In this document: positions 11,498-23,700 of the stretch, piece by piece
Layout of the letters: each line of letters begins with the position of its first letter
Numbering within the stretch: the first letter of the stretch is position 1
Assembly: GCA_033675265.1 (NCBI GenBank)
Contig: JAUJYZ010001512.1
Location: 526,501-590,500, forward strand
Source of the DNA: Actinostola sp. cb2023
Lineage: Eukaryota > Cnidaria > Anthozoa > Actiniaria > Actinostolidae
Reading direction: 5' to 3'
Length of the DNA: 64,000 bases
Program-made: the position numbers and the translations under genes
The notes under the pieces: generated by a model
Seen by the model: the letters and a program-made list of their open reading frames with translations, nothing else
Database searches by the model: none
Told to the model about the DNA's origin: nothing

Positions 11498-11755
11498 AGC
11501 GGGCTCAATAGCTTAGTAGGGACAGTTCTTGATGGCATAGGATCCGACTGCTCCCTCCCTCTTTGAATGCTAAGTTGATTGATGTACTGCTCGATAGCGC
11601 GGATGGGGCCGAAATCTTCATCCTATACGTAACATACGGTGACTCAGCATTAATGTCTGGGTGTATGGTCGTTTTTTGAAGAATTTCCCGGCATGCTTTT
11701 CTCATTTCAAACTTGGGGTCGCGAGTTCGACTCCCAGTCATGACACTTTTTTTTC
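11498..11755 (+). other. Possible tRNA-derived element with widely spaced A and B boxes
   Basis: TAGCTTAGTAGG at 11509-11520 fits the polymerase III A box. GAGTTCGACTCC at 11723-11734 fits the B box and is followed by a T-run terminator from 11747. The gap of about 200 bp is far longer than in a tRNA, and the flanking bases do not form an acceptor stem. It is either a SINE relic or a coincidence of motifs. Confidence 0.3.
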
Positions 11756-12081
11756 TTTCTTTTTTTCCCTTTTAAATCTAATAACATTGTTTAATAGATC
11801 ATTTCTTATTGAAAGGCATTATTTAAGCTGGTAAAATAATAATAATAATTCATTTACATATTTCTATAACTGTTCGAGTTAGGCATAGAAGTGTTGCCAT
11901 GGTGACATACATACCATGTTTGTAGAACACTTCCTCCAATGGGAAAAAGTTTAATGATGCCATACCAGTTCGTATCTACACGTAACAAGGGAAATTTTTT
12001 ACTAAAGTATATTTATTATACAGAATAGAGTATGTATCAGAACATTGTCTGAAAATTTATTTCGCGCGCCGTATATATTTA

Positions 12082-12211
12082 ACAAATTTACGATAGTTTC
12101 GCGTGGTATGTCCTCTTATTTACCACGGTTGGCGTCATCGAATCGTCAAAATTGTTGTGGATTACCGTGGTAAATAAGAGGACATTCCACAAGAAACTAT
12201 CGTAAATTTGT
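12082..12211. mobile_element. 130-bp foldback element (MITE-like), 47-bp arms
   Basis: Arms 12082-12128 and 12165-12211 are near-perfect reverse complements: ACAAATTTACGATAGTTTC on the left mirrors GAAACTATCGTAAATTTGT on the right, with GTCCTCTTATTTACCACGG nearer the loop. A third partial copy of the TATTTACCACGG end lies at about 12333-12346. Confidence 0.8.
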
Positions 12212-12412
12212 TTTTTACCACAACAGACGGAGAAAACATCCGAAAACGCCGAGAAATTTTGAAAGAAAAACTGATTCAAGCGCGCGCTAGCTCCGTGCGC
12301 GAGCGAACACGCAATGTCCGTGGTATGTACTATTATTTACCACGGCTCTAAGCCAATCAGAGAGCGAGAAACTGACTAGTTGTGGTAAAAATAGTTATTC
12401 ACACACCATTTG

Positions 12413-13298
12413 AATTAGCCATTAACAAAACGAGCAGGGGACTGGGACCTAGTCCGTAAAACTAATTAATTAAGAAACTAGCAAAAATGGGCATCATTTT
12501 CTGAGAGAGCAGATCAAACTTAGCTAGTCTGGAAAGTTTGGTGAACTTCGGCTTAATATTGACGACGCTAGAGGGCATCTGAATATGTCTATTTTCCCAT
12601 ACAAACTCTGTAAATTTTTGACGCTGTCCATCCAAACCAGAAAAGAGGGAACCGTGAACGAAAATGCTGTAGGTATACGTAGGATCTGTAAAAGATCTAA
12701 TCAGCTATACATATGGCAAACATGAAATTCAAGAAAGGCTGATACTACGTAGAAATAAAAAGCTTAACACAACAACAACATGATAGAGCAAGAGAGAGCC
12801 AGGATCGGCAACCGTAGACAGCTGTTTCGTCCTTTTTGGGACTCCTCAGTACGGTGTAGCAAGAGCAACAAACGCCAACTTAGAAAGCCAACGTATGTTA
12901 CTTGCGCACTCGACTCTGAAACTCAACCAGCTCAAATTTAGAAACCCACCGATTGGCTCACACCACAACACGTGCGGTTATATGGTCCAAAGGGCAAGAA
13001 ACCAAAATATCATGTCGTTGTCGTGTTAAACCTAGGTGTGGATGGACAAAACCAATCCTACACGGAATTTACAGCATCTCGGATCTAGAAAGATCTACCA
13101 TACATTCACTGTAAAATTTTGGAGGGACAACACAATTTCAAAAGCTTATAATTCCGACAGAATTCGCTCAAATCACATCAATCTTTGCACAGATGCTAAT
13201 TTCAACATGCTTTTTCATGTCATGAACTTAATTTCGTAATTGCATTAATTCTAATAAACTCGTTCCCAGTCCCCTGCTCGTTTTGTTAATGGCTAATT
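12413..13298. mobile_element. 886-bp DNA transposon remnant with 35-bp terminal inverted repeats
   Basis: Left end 12413-12447 (AATTAGCCATTAACAAAACG, then AGCAGGGGACTGGGA) is the exact reverse complement of right end 13264-13298. The interior encodes no transposase. It carries an odd pair of CTAGATC-like and AGATCT-like motifs but no recognisable gene, so it is non-autonomous. Confidence 0.8.
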
Positions 13299-13519
13299 GT
13301 AAATATGATCCCTGGGGATTAGTTAATATATGCAGATGAGTATATATTTATAAAGGAAAACACAAAGCACGCTCTCCCTCTTTCAAGTCACTTGGTCCGG
13401 GTGTTTAAACAATCACCTAATACGCCTCTGATACAGTTTATATACTGTCACATTTTAAGCCAATAAACTAGTCGGGAAGCATTTTGTATATTTATCTTAC
13501 TAGACTACTTACTGCAACA

Positions 13520-13630
13520 TTTTAGGCCGTTAACTAACGGCCTAAAATGTCACAGTATATAACACTGTTCACCGAACGAGAAATAAGCCGTTAACTAACG
13601 GCCTAAAATGTCACAGTATATATATAACAA
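13520..13630. repeat. Palindromic repeat GGCCGTTAACTAACGGCC, two copies
   Basis: GCCGTTAACTAACGGCCTAAAATGTCACAGTATATA occurs twice about 62 bp apart. A reversed copy of the same motif (ATACTGTCACATTTTA) lies upstream at about 13441-13458. The region to 14216 holds no gene that I can see. Confidence 0.6.
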
Positions 13631-14216
13631 TCATCACCGAACTAGTTTCAGCTTCTAGCTAACTATGAGCAGCGCGTTTTTTTGGTCATTTTTTACTTTA
13701 TTGATCACGTGATCGTGTAATTATGCATACTAATTTATTAAGGACATATATTTTATTTTATCCAAAAGTTTTTATCAAAAAGCGATACATATTTCCTGCA
13801 TACTTTATATAATAGAAAACCTGAAATCTACGCGGGGGTCTAATATAATGAAACTGGTTATTAAATTGATGGGCTTTTGGTGTATTACTGGACTATGTAT
13901 GGTCTTGCAAAAAATGATATTACATTTCCTAAACTCGTAATTCAGGTGGTCACCACCTGACGTTTCTTAAGAAAAAAGCCAACTTCAGTCGCCCATAGGC
14001 TTTCGCTCTCTGAGTCATCGAAATTACTTCAAAATTTCAATTTTTGCTAACTTTGGTGTGCTCTTTTCAAATATTATATTTTGGTTTTTGTTGGATTAAA
14101 ATTTAAAATGTCACGCAAGACCTGCAAACTCCCCATTGCTAAGCGTTTCTGTTTTTTTTGCAAACAACTTTTCTTGCGCGCGCGTCCATAGACTTTGAGC
14201 CTGCAGTGTTATTAGT

Positions 14217-14502
14217 CAGTGGTAAAATCCCGCCAAAAATAGCTAACCCAATCATATCACGGGAATTTTCTAAACACAATTTCATTGGTGAACTTTCAAT
14301 GCAAGGCAAACTCTTCGACTTCGGACACCGCGTGGCTGATGTGGCTGGTTTCTAGGGCTGTTTTTACGGTTTCTACGGCATCTTGACTTGTACTGTTCAG
14401 TTGTTGTATAAGATACACCGTCTTTTACCCTTTTACTTCGCAGCAGAATAACTATAAGCTACTGTTAGCGAGAAAAGACTTGAACCTCAAACTCATTTCA
14501 AC
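14217..14502 (+). promoter_or_regulatory. 5' flank of second folate-receptor gene
   Basis: This is the uninterrupted version of the flank of copy 1. ATCCCGCCAAAA and CCAATCATATCAC lie near 14227-14265, then the shared leader with TTTACTTCGCAG, then the ATG at 14503. Function is inferred only from conservation between the duplicates. Confidence 0.45.
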
Positions 14503-15294
14503 ATGATCAAAGTGTTTGTGTGTCTGTCTCTCAGTCTCATCGGAATGGCCTCATCGGTCACTGAGCATCAAATTAATGACTATTTGAACGTTTGCATCGA
14601 CTCAAAGCATCATAAAAGCAAGCCTGGACCAGAACCTGAAGACTTCAGTCATTGTTCGCCATGGAAAGACCATGCTTGTTGTAAAGCCAACACAACACGT
14701 CACATTGCCAACGATGGAACCTTCACTTTGTACCGAATGAAGTGGAATCAATGTGCTCACAAACCGTTATCATCGCAGTGCAAACGCTTCCTGGAGATAG
14801 ATACGTGTTTCTATGAATGCTCCCCAAATATGAGCCCATGGATTCAAGTAGATCCCAACTCGAAGACGACACGACGTCAAAGGTTTGTCAATGTCCCTCT
14901 GTGTGCATCTGATTGTGACGCATGGTTTGAAGCTTGCAAGGACGATTACACGTGCTCTGACAACTGGGGAAATGTAAAAAGCTGGAATTGGACCAAGACA
15001 GGCAATGAGTGTAAGAACCCTTGCAAGACATTTAAGGAGTATTATAGCGACCCTATCACCTTTTGTAACAGGCTGTTTAATTATTCGTTCAAGTATACCA
15101 ATGGTAAACCTGGGAAAGACTGTATGGTGATGTGGCCCAATGGTACCAATAGTAATGCTAATGCACAGGTAGCCAGAGAATATGCCAGGAAGGCTTTGAG
15201 TACCTCTGCAGGGTTGTCATTAATCTCCCATGGTGTGGTACCTCTGCTTGCATGCATGTTAGGGGTTGTCATGTTTCTGTTTTGTCTTGAATAA
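14503..15294 (+). CDS. Folate receptor family protein, copy 2 (263 aa, probable GPI-anchored)
   Basis: A near-identical duplicate of the gene at 3988, with the same signal peptide, cysteine pattern, WNWT motif and hydrophobic C-terminal tail. Differences include two extra residues in the signal peptide (CLSLSLIG), loss of one isoleucine (AHKPLS instead of AHIKPLS), and several substitutions near SDNWGNVKSWNW. Start, frame and stop are all intact and similarity extends into both flanks, so this looks like a recent segmental duplication with both genes potentially active. Whether the ligand is folate is not shown by the sequence. Confidence 0.9.
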   Translation: MIKVFVCLSLSLIGMASSVTEHQINDYLNVCIDSKHHKSKPGPEPEDFSHCSPWKDHACCKANTTRHIANDGTFTLYRMKWNQCAHKPLSSQCKRFLEIDTCFYECSPNMSPWIQVDPNSKTTRRQRFVNVPLCASDCDAWFEACKDDYTCSDNWGNVKSWNWTKTGNECKNPCKTFKEYYSDPITFCNRLFNYSFKYTNGKPGKDCMVMWPNGTNSNANAQVAREYARKALSTSAGLSLISHGVVPLLACMLGVVMFLFCLE

Positions 15295-16824
15295 GCACAT
15301 TTGGGAGCATGTATTCCAGAATCCCCCATAGTAATAGCCTAAGGTTTGTATTTAGTTTAGTTAATACTTGGTTTTCCCTTTCTTGCCTAGTTGTCCATAC
15401 ATCTACGGTAATCACTGGATATAATAATGTAATATTTTATTTATTTATTTGAGAATTCAGATGTCATGGCAATAGAACATGTAATATCCCCCTATACACC
15501 CAACCCAAGCCTTGAAACTCTATTTCTGAATATTTTGATAAATCACAGAAGAATATGCCAACTGACATTGAGGATATTACATGGCCATGCGAAGATACAT
15601 AATTTATTTCATATCTCCAAGCGGCCATGTAAGTTACTTTTTATCATATAACAATCAGTGCATGGTAGAAAACATAGATTTTCTCTTAAATAAACCCAAT
15701 ATCTTCACATGTGAAGATATCAATGATATCACCACTGGCCACTCAGTGGTAGTGGTGTTGATATGGATTTTAGATGTTGCTATCAGCCAGTTAATAAAAT
15801 ACCATTGATTGTTAGATGATAAAAATATATTTCATTATTTATATCATGATGACTAGTGTTAACATCTAGCAGCATTCCAATAATTTGTATTCTAATAATA
15901 TTTGGTGTATTTCATGCCATTTTGTAGTGTGTCTTTATATAGTTGTGTATTTTGATGCTTCTTTTATGTTGAAAGAGATTGTTATACAAATAAGTTTGCA
16001 ATCTAACCAAAGCAGTTCTCCATTTCTACATAATAACATTCTGATAAAGTATTATTTTATAAACATCAACTTTATTTATTCTAAAAGAATGCATGGCATC
16101 CATTGTCTAGTTTGCAGCTGGATATCTTTGCAATAAGAATGAACCATTGCTATGGTAATCCATGTGTGTTTTGATATATTGGATTTCTATATTACTGATT
16201 AATATTTTTCTTACTTGTAATCAACTGGTAGAGTGGTTTTCATAAACCTGTGAAACAAACTCTTAGTTAAATTAGTGTGTAATAGTCAAATGAAAACAAA
16301 GAACACTAATATTTAATGAGTGAGTCACTACATAATTATTTTACTGCACTATAATGTCTATTTCACGGGTTTATGAAAAGCTCATGAATCATTGTCCTAT
16401 AAATGAGACGATATTCTATAGAAGGCAATATAGATTGTTTGAAAATATGAGACTGAAAGATGATTTTCACATCAATCAATATTTATGCATTTATACCAGT
16501 TACACTATAATAATATTTTGAATGTTGTACAATAAAACTTATTTGTAGAGTACAAACATCTTGCAGTAATAATTGTAGTACTGTCATTTATATGTTTGAG
16601 GAGGGGGGATTTGGTGGTAAACGATATGGAGTGTGATCCCCCCAATGGAAAATCATGGCTATGCCCCTGAATTGTGTGTAATACTGTAGTTGTATTATAC
16701 ATATCTTCTTCAAAAGCATTGATCACTTGGAAAACTCAAACATTTTTTAGGGATTTTTAATTTGGTAAAACAGGTCACATGACCAAAATCATTCCTCAAT
16801 ATTAAGTCTCCTACAGGTTTCCAA

Positions 16825-16936
16825 TAGCCTGTGAACAGGCTCTCCAAGGGGAGGGGGAAGGAAAGACCCTCCTCCTCCCTTTTCCCTCGCGTCTTTCCAT
16901 CTCTCACCTCCCCTTGGAGAGCCTGTTCACAGGCTA
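16825..16936. mobile_element. 112-bp foldback element
   Basis: TAGCCTGTGAACAGGCTCTC plus CAAGGGGAGG at the left mirrors CCTCCCCTTGGAGAGCCTGT plus TCACAGGCTA at the right. The ends themselves are palindromic (AGCCTGTGAACAGGCT). Confidence 0.8.
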
Positions 16937-17000
16937 GTTTTCCAAGTGGATGTTTGTGGAGAGTGACAATACAATTTTATTCAAAGTGGGGGTGGGGGCT

Positions 17001-17302
17001 CAGGGGGGGTACTCAGGGGTATCAGTGACGGGGAGGTGCGAATGAGGCCAAACATATTAACCCAAAAAAAGTCCATTACGCGAAAACAAGACCCAAAAAA
17101 AGTCTTGTTTGTCTCCGCATAAAATCGAGAATGGTAGGATATCATTTTTATCAACCCCCCAAAAAGTCCTTGACAAAATCTTTATATCAAAAAAAGTCAA
17201 CCAGAAAAATTAAAACCCAAAAAAAGTCCCAAGCCGCGAATTTCAAACCCCAAAAAAGCCTTCGCACCTCCCCGTCACTGATACCCCTGAGTACCCCCCC
17301 TG
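17001..17302. mobile_element. ~300-bp foldback element, family also at 62861
   Basis: GGGGGGTACTCAGGGGTATC plus AGTGACGGGGAGGTGCGAA on the left is mirrored by TTCGCACCTCCCCGTCACTG and so on at the right. A diverged relative sits in intron 5 of the Maf gene (62861-63048), sharing the GGGGGTAC end and the AAAAAGTCC-type interior. Confidence 0.75.
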
Positions 17303-18385
17303 GGGGTGGGGGTGCTCTTCATACCTTTTAGGGGTTAATATTGTAGTTTGGTACTACCACCAATCTGGCCATTAGAGTACCTGGTACCTTTTGGGATATT
17401 TACCCATGAAAAAATTATGACCTACCTGTCGGGAAACTATGGTATTAGTTTTTGTCACCTTTTGGGGTTAGAAATTATTATTTTGTTGTTACACCCTCTA
17501 ATAGAGAACCGATAGAGTGGGATCCCTGCGAGGCTGAAGGCCGAGATGGTCTTCCCTTCCCCCCTCCCCTCCCCCTCCTCTCCTTCTTCCCTCTTCCTTC
17601 TTTTCCAAAGGAAGCCCACAAGAGAAGAGAAGAATAAAGAGCTAAGAGATGCCTGCGGAGGAGGCTAGATACACCCACAAGGTAGAAATTGCGGTACCTT
17701 TTATAGGGGTTATTTTTAAAAATTCCCAACAAACATCCCTGGCACCATGCACTATATTAATATTGTGATTGTGATTGGATTTATGTCATTTATGTTTTAT
17801 AGTAATATTAATAATGATGATAATAATTTAATACTTTTTTAGCATTATTCTCTGGTTGCTTTACATTCATTTCCCCAGTGTTCCTGAACATTTGCCTGGT
17901 TTGTCGGTACGATTTACTGTCGAATACAACTTCACCTTGAAATGAAAGGTTACGACATGGACGTGACTACACGGACGTCAACGTTCACTTCTTTACATTA
18001 ACAATTTCCGACGATTTCCTTATTTGGGCAACGAGCACCTGGCGACTTTGAATCGAGTACAAGTCGACACGAGGCAACGTCGTTTTGTCTGCGTTTTTCG
18101 ACAAACGCAGAAAGTTGTTTATGTGGATGTAAAGTGATGACTTTTAGAAAATCCTAACATTTACTGGTATGTCCTCGACGGATACCAAGTAAGTTGGCTC
18201 ATTCCCATTGACGACAAATGTTCTGTTGGGAGTTTGTAATGTTTTATTCCATGCAACACGTTTGATGGGTCGACCACGAACCTTGAATAAGGCCAAGGTC
18301 TTGCCGACATTGCTCCAGTAGTTCTTTGTTTATATCTCAATCTTTTGCATTTTCTTCCTTGAGGAAGGGCATACCTACCGAAAGA

Positions 18386-20703
18386 ATGGAGTCAAAGGGA
18401 GGGAACGATGGAACCACTGTCGTGATCTCGTCGGGATCGAACTCCAAAACAGCCAGTACTGCTCCCTCTGAACCGTCTACAGAGCGCGAAGAAAGAGCGT
18501 GGAAAGCGTATTTTGCTCAAACTGACGCTCCCTTAACAACTACTTTACTGACTCAAGTAAATGGAGAAGACTCTAACATGGCATCTACTCTTGGGTTTTT
18601 ATATGATTATTATGGAGTGACTGAGGATTCGGGGCAAGGGCCATCTTCACCAGGGTACGTGCAGAGTTTACAATCATCTTCGAAGTTCAAGTTCAAAGTT
18701 CTGAATCCTTTATTTATAAGTTACTATTAGCTTGTATTCTACGAACAGTTTATTTCTGTCTTGAAACGATAAGATATATAGGTTTGAGTGTGATGTCTTC
18801 GTTTAATATAGAAAGAACTATTATATAAGAAGGTGCTGGACCATTTAACTTTAAGCTTATGGTTTGTTGTTGACGTAGATTATAGTCGTTTTCGTATGAG
18901 TGGGAAACCTACGGTACGGAGTTACGGTCACGGTACGGAATCGAAAGACATTGTATTCAACCAATCACAGCGCGCGAAATCATTACTCAACCAATCAGAA
19001 TGCTTGGATACCGCACGATGATGGCGCAATACGGTCACTGCACGGCACGAACCGTACCGTAACTACTACCCATTCATACGTAAACGACTCTAAGTCTATT
19101 GAAATATGAATGCGAGCCACGAGACTGGAATAATTGCAAAGCATTCCCTTTCATCTACTTATAAATGTGTCACTCTTTTTTACAGTGCGACTACACTAAC
19201 CAAGGCCACCCAAGCAAATTTTCATACAAATTATCCAATCACAATTGAGTATTTAAACAATAGAATCTGCACAAATTGTCAAATTTTCGCTTTAAAAGCA
19301 TATATTTTACTTTATATGTGTATGTATATGATCAAGAGTGAACAAGAAACAGTTTAAATGGTAGAATTCGACATCATTCTGTTATTCAGCGTCACAAATG
19401 TGATTAGAAAATTTGATTAAAAATTTGTTTGGGTGGCCTTGGTTGATGCCTAAAGCGATATTCTCACAAAACTAGATATATTAGTGGATAAGTAAGTCTA
19501 CCCTAGCTGATCCAAATAGTATACAAGATTTCTGTTGATGCCTAATCCTGTATTAAAGCTTGTCACAAAGTGTCAACAAATAAAATTTCGATTTGAAATA
19601 AATTATTCTTTTATTACATATTTTAATTCTATTAACCATATCAAAAACCTAATTATGTTTATATTTTTCCAGTCCGGTATCCTAAGAAATCGCACTCTCT
19701 GATTGGTTGTTGAAGCGGGCAGTATTTTCTATACCTATAATATATTATTATTGCATTATGTTATAGGGGTACTCAAGTTAGCTCATCCAGCAGCCCACAG
19801 GGTAATAACCATGGCAACAACTGTGACTCGGAGCCCAATAGTCCAACTCATTCAGAGGTATTGATTCATCACGTATTACATAATAATTATTAGAGAGCTT
19901 AAACAGCAGACGTTTTTGACAACGCAGACAACGCGCACACAGATGAATAATGTTTGAATCGAATGTTGACGTTTGTGATGGCAATCTACAATGGCATTTC
20001 ACTTCTTTTCACGGCGTAGATTGCCATCACAGACGTCAACGGTCGTTTCGAACATTATTTGTCAGTGTGCATCATTGCCTTGCACGTTGTCAAAAAACGT
20101 CTGCTGCTTAAGCTCCCCATTGATAAACCAAAGACCTCCCTCTCATGTGTTTTGTACCTTGCAGCCTTCATTGAGCTATCTTCACTCTGTCCATCAAATC
20201 AAAAACCAGCAATCCACTGCTACCAAGACGTAAGTATTGGTTTTATTTTAGATTGAATTGCTAGAGAAAGCAATACAGAAAGAACCTCCCATAACGGGGA
20301 CACCCTTGGGACCATGCATAGTTGTCTACTTACGGGAGGTTATAAATCAAGTAATATTTTAGTGAAGAAAGAAATGGCAGAGGTTGAACTGTATTCGTGA
20401 TAAAAACATGTATAGCCAAAAGGTATTCAATTTGAACTAAGATGGAGTGTAGATTCTTGGTAAGAAAGTAGTGCACTTGCATCATAAACAAGTTTGTTTA
20501 TTTGTATTTATTTTTTAGAACTTCAACATCAGCTGATTCTGCAGTTTGTAAAAGTGAAGTTCCTAGAGAGAAAACTTGTCAGGTAAGTTTGTGGAGATGA
20601 TGATAGATAATGATGATGCTGATTGTGTTGTTGTTGATGCTGATGACAATAACAACATTGATAATGTAAAAGCATAGAGACAATAGTATTATGCTTCGAA
20701 TAC

Positions 20704-20734
<31 letters not shown>

Positions 20735-23700
20735 GAAGTTGCATATTCATAACATTCTGTGTTGTGTAAATTCAGGGAATTGCTGTGGTGCATCAAGTCA
20801 AGGGACAATCAAGGTAATTGATGTAGTTTCTTTTCTCTTGTTATTCAGTTACAACCCCCATAATCAGTGTTGTGCTACTTGATGTGTTGCCTGTTGTTAC
20901 TGGTAAAGTAAATCACTGACAAACAAACAAAACACCTAACAGAATAGGTACATAATAATAATAACTAGACGCTCTTCTAGCGTGAAGTCGGGCTTCTAAC
21001 TGACATGTAGCCTATTTGAACGGCTAAATATAGATAGATATCTTAGTGCGATCGTTGCATGACTCGGTAGAAGATCCTTTCCTTGCAATTTCAGTACTGA
21101 TTTCGCAAACTCAGCGAATCATGAATGACAATGACATAGTTTATTTGGTACCATAAATATATCCATACAAATACAAATAGCGTATACCTAAACTAGACAT
21201 CGCAGAGTGATTAAACAGTGTTTGGATGAAGTGTAAATATATGGGTTTAGGTACCTCGGCTCGGTGTCCGAAAACCTCACAACTGTTCTCTTCACTGCAT
21301 GCGTGTATCATCAACTCACTTCGATTCGTTCTAAGTTCTGAAGATCTCTAAACCCTTTGCAGTACTAGTAATGGATTGATAAATCCATATCTCTATGAAT
21401 TATTGTGGTTATTTTGAAAACAATACGACATACTAGCTGTAACCTTCCCGGCTCCAACTGCTAACAAGGTTTGTAAAGAAACCATGTTGTTTAGAGCCTT
21501 CGGTGATTATGGATGACATGCTTTCTTTGTAAAATCGATTTCACAAACTCAGCGAATCATAGAAATGACAATGACAATAGTTTATTTGGTGCCATAAATA
21601 TAAGCTTATCCATACCAAATACAAATCTAAATATAAAACTAGACATCGCAGCGTGATCCAATATGGTGACTCTCGAACAATCATGCACAATATTTCCTGC
21701 CAATTCTGGGCATTCAAATCAGTGATTTACTTACAACAATTTCAAAATAAAGCGGTACAAAGTATAGAAGACATTTGACTTCGTTTAGATTTCATTCTTG
21801 TGTTTGATAGCATATTTATCTTCTAACTTCTCGCATTTTGCTTTGATCCCCATTATTTCATCATTTAACTATTTGAGCGATATTTGAGTTGTTTTGAGCA
21901 ATATTTGTTTGTGAACTGAATGGCTCGTGTTGATCAGAGCCTTCGGTAATTATCTGAGCGGCAGGCACAGGGCGCATGCGCTGTAGAACCCAGTTTGCGA
22001 TTTGAAGCCTAAGAAGAATACGAACGAATCTCATTTTTAGAGTCGGGTCTCTTCCACAGGAAGCCTGACTAATAATCAATTTATATAGCACTATTTCTAA
22101 TTTATTCAATAGCGCTTTACAATAAAAAACAAAAAAACAAAATATATATATAATAATAATAATGCTTATTACTCAATAAAATAAAATACTATATACATAT
22201 GGCCTACATTGTAGTTTGCTATTTTCAGTGCTCTTGTTAATAATCATTCATGCAACTAATTATTACTAGCAAACTCATGTTAGCTTGTTTCCTCCAACAG
22301 TAAAAATAACCAACCATCAGTGAGCGATGTTTCATCTATTGCCCTCAGCCAGACACCGCCTGAGGTATTTTCTCAGACACTTATACCCCGTTCACACCAA
22401 GGCTTAAACATGGTTTAAGGTGGTTTAACTAAACGGGTTTAGGAAATTATCTACAAACGCCATGCAACCTTTGGCACAAAACTGCTGGTAAACTGTCCTT
22501 TCTGTTGCACAGTAGAAATTCCAGGTAGTTTGATTCTTGTGAAATAAAATGCCCTCGAATTAGAGAAGCGAGAATAAACTCAGTTTAACTAAACAAGGTT
22601 TGGTGTGAACGGGGTATAAGCTGGGTTGCTTCAAAGGGGTTCGTTGGGGGTCTTCAAAGGGGATGCATTACTAAGTTCTAAGTTGTAGTCAAAGGAACTA
22701 GTCTCAAATATCTAGAATTGATATGATGATGACGATTGATGATGATGATGATGGTTACGACAATGATGATGACAACAATGTTGATGATAATGATGGTGAT
22801 GACAATATTGATGATAATGATGATGACAATGATGATGTCGATGACAACAATGATGATGATGATGATGATGACAATGATGATGTCGATGATGATGATGACA
22901 ACAATGATGTTGATGATGATGGTTACGACAATGATGATGATGATGACAACAATGTTGATGATAATGATGGTGATGACAATATTGATGATAATGATGATGA
23001 CAATGATGATGTCGATGATGATGATGACAACAATGATGATGATGTTGATGATGATGATAATGATGGTGATGACAATATTGATGATAATGATGATGACAAT
23101 GATGATGTCGATGATGATGATGACAACAATGATGATGATGTTGATGATGATGATTAATAATGATGTGATGTGTTATCTTGTTTACAGGCTTACAACTTTG
23201 GTCCATATAATGCTGCCTTTAAAGCCACGCCCACAGTATTCTCTGCTCAAGACAAGTATGTTTGTAATACTCTTGTTTACAATATCAGGGGTGTCAAGTC
23301 AGGGGTGTCAAGTCAAGTAGATATAGAGATTGACTAAGTTGTCAGGAGATTTAATAATTATTTTGCTTTTTAATTCACCATTATTTTAAAAAGTAGCAGG
23401 GGCTCATCCTCGTAGCAGCCGAGGAAATCCCTGTATCCTAGCCCTTAAAGACACCCCTGCAATGTCACTAGCTGTGTCCTTGGAAAAGGTTGTTTACTTC
23501 ATATCTAACATGCTACTTTTGTTGGTCATGGTTTTGATGGTGTTCATAAATCATTCTTAACAAATTATCTCATTTAATCTAATTTTATACATTGCACTGT
23601 GTTATTAACAGATACACGTATGTCCTTGAAGCACCAACTTCGATTGTACAAAGGAGAGGAGACGACACCTTAACATACCTCAACAAAGGTACATAAATTG

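Larger units (their letters stand above)
15295..18385. other. Intergenic region and 5' leader of the Grainyhead gene
   Basis: Mostly AT-rich DNA without coding signal. It holds foldback elements at 16825-16936 and 17001-17302 and a weaker one at about 16229-16380 (TTTTCATAAACCTGTGAAA against TTTCACGGGTTTATGAAAA). GTACC-rich sequence at 17340-17710 resembles the repeat in CEP135 intron 6. The last few hundred bases before 18386 probably contain the promoter and leader of the Grainyhead gene, but I see no TATA box or other firm signal. Confidence 0.45.

Noticed and set aside
22712..23320. Polyaspartate, polymethionine and polyhistidine frames
   Set aside because: They are translations of the GAT/GAC repeat in Grainyhead intron 6, with no flanking coding context.
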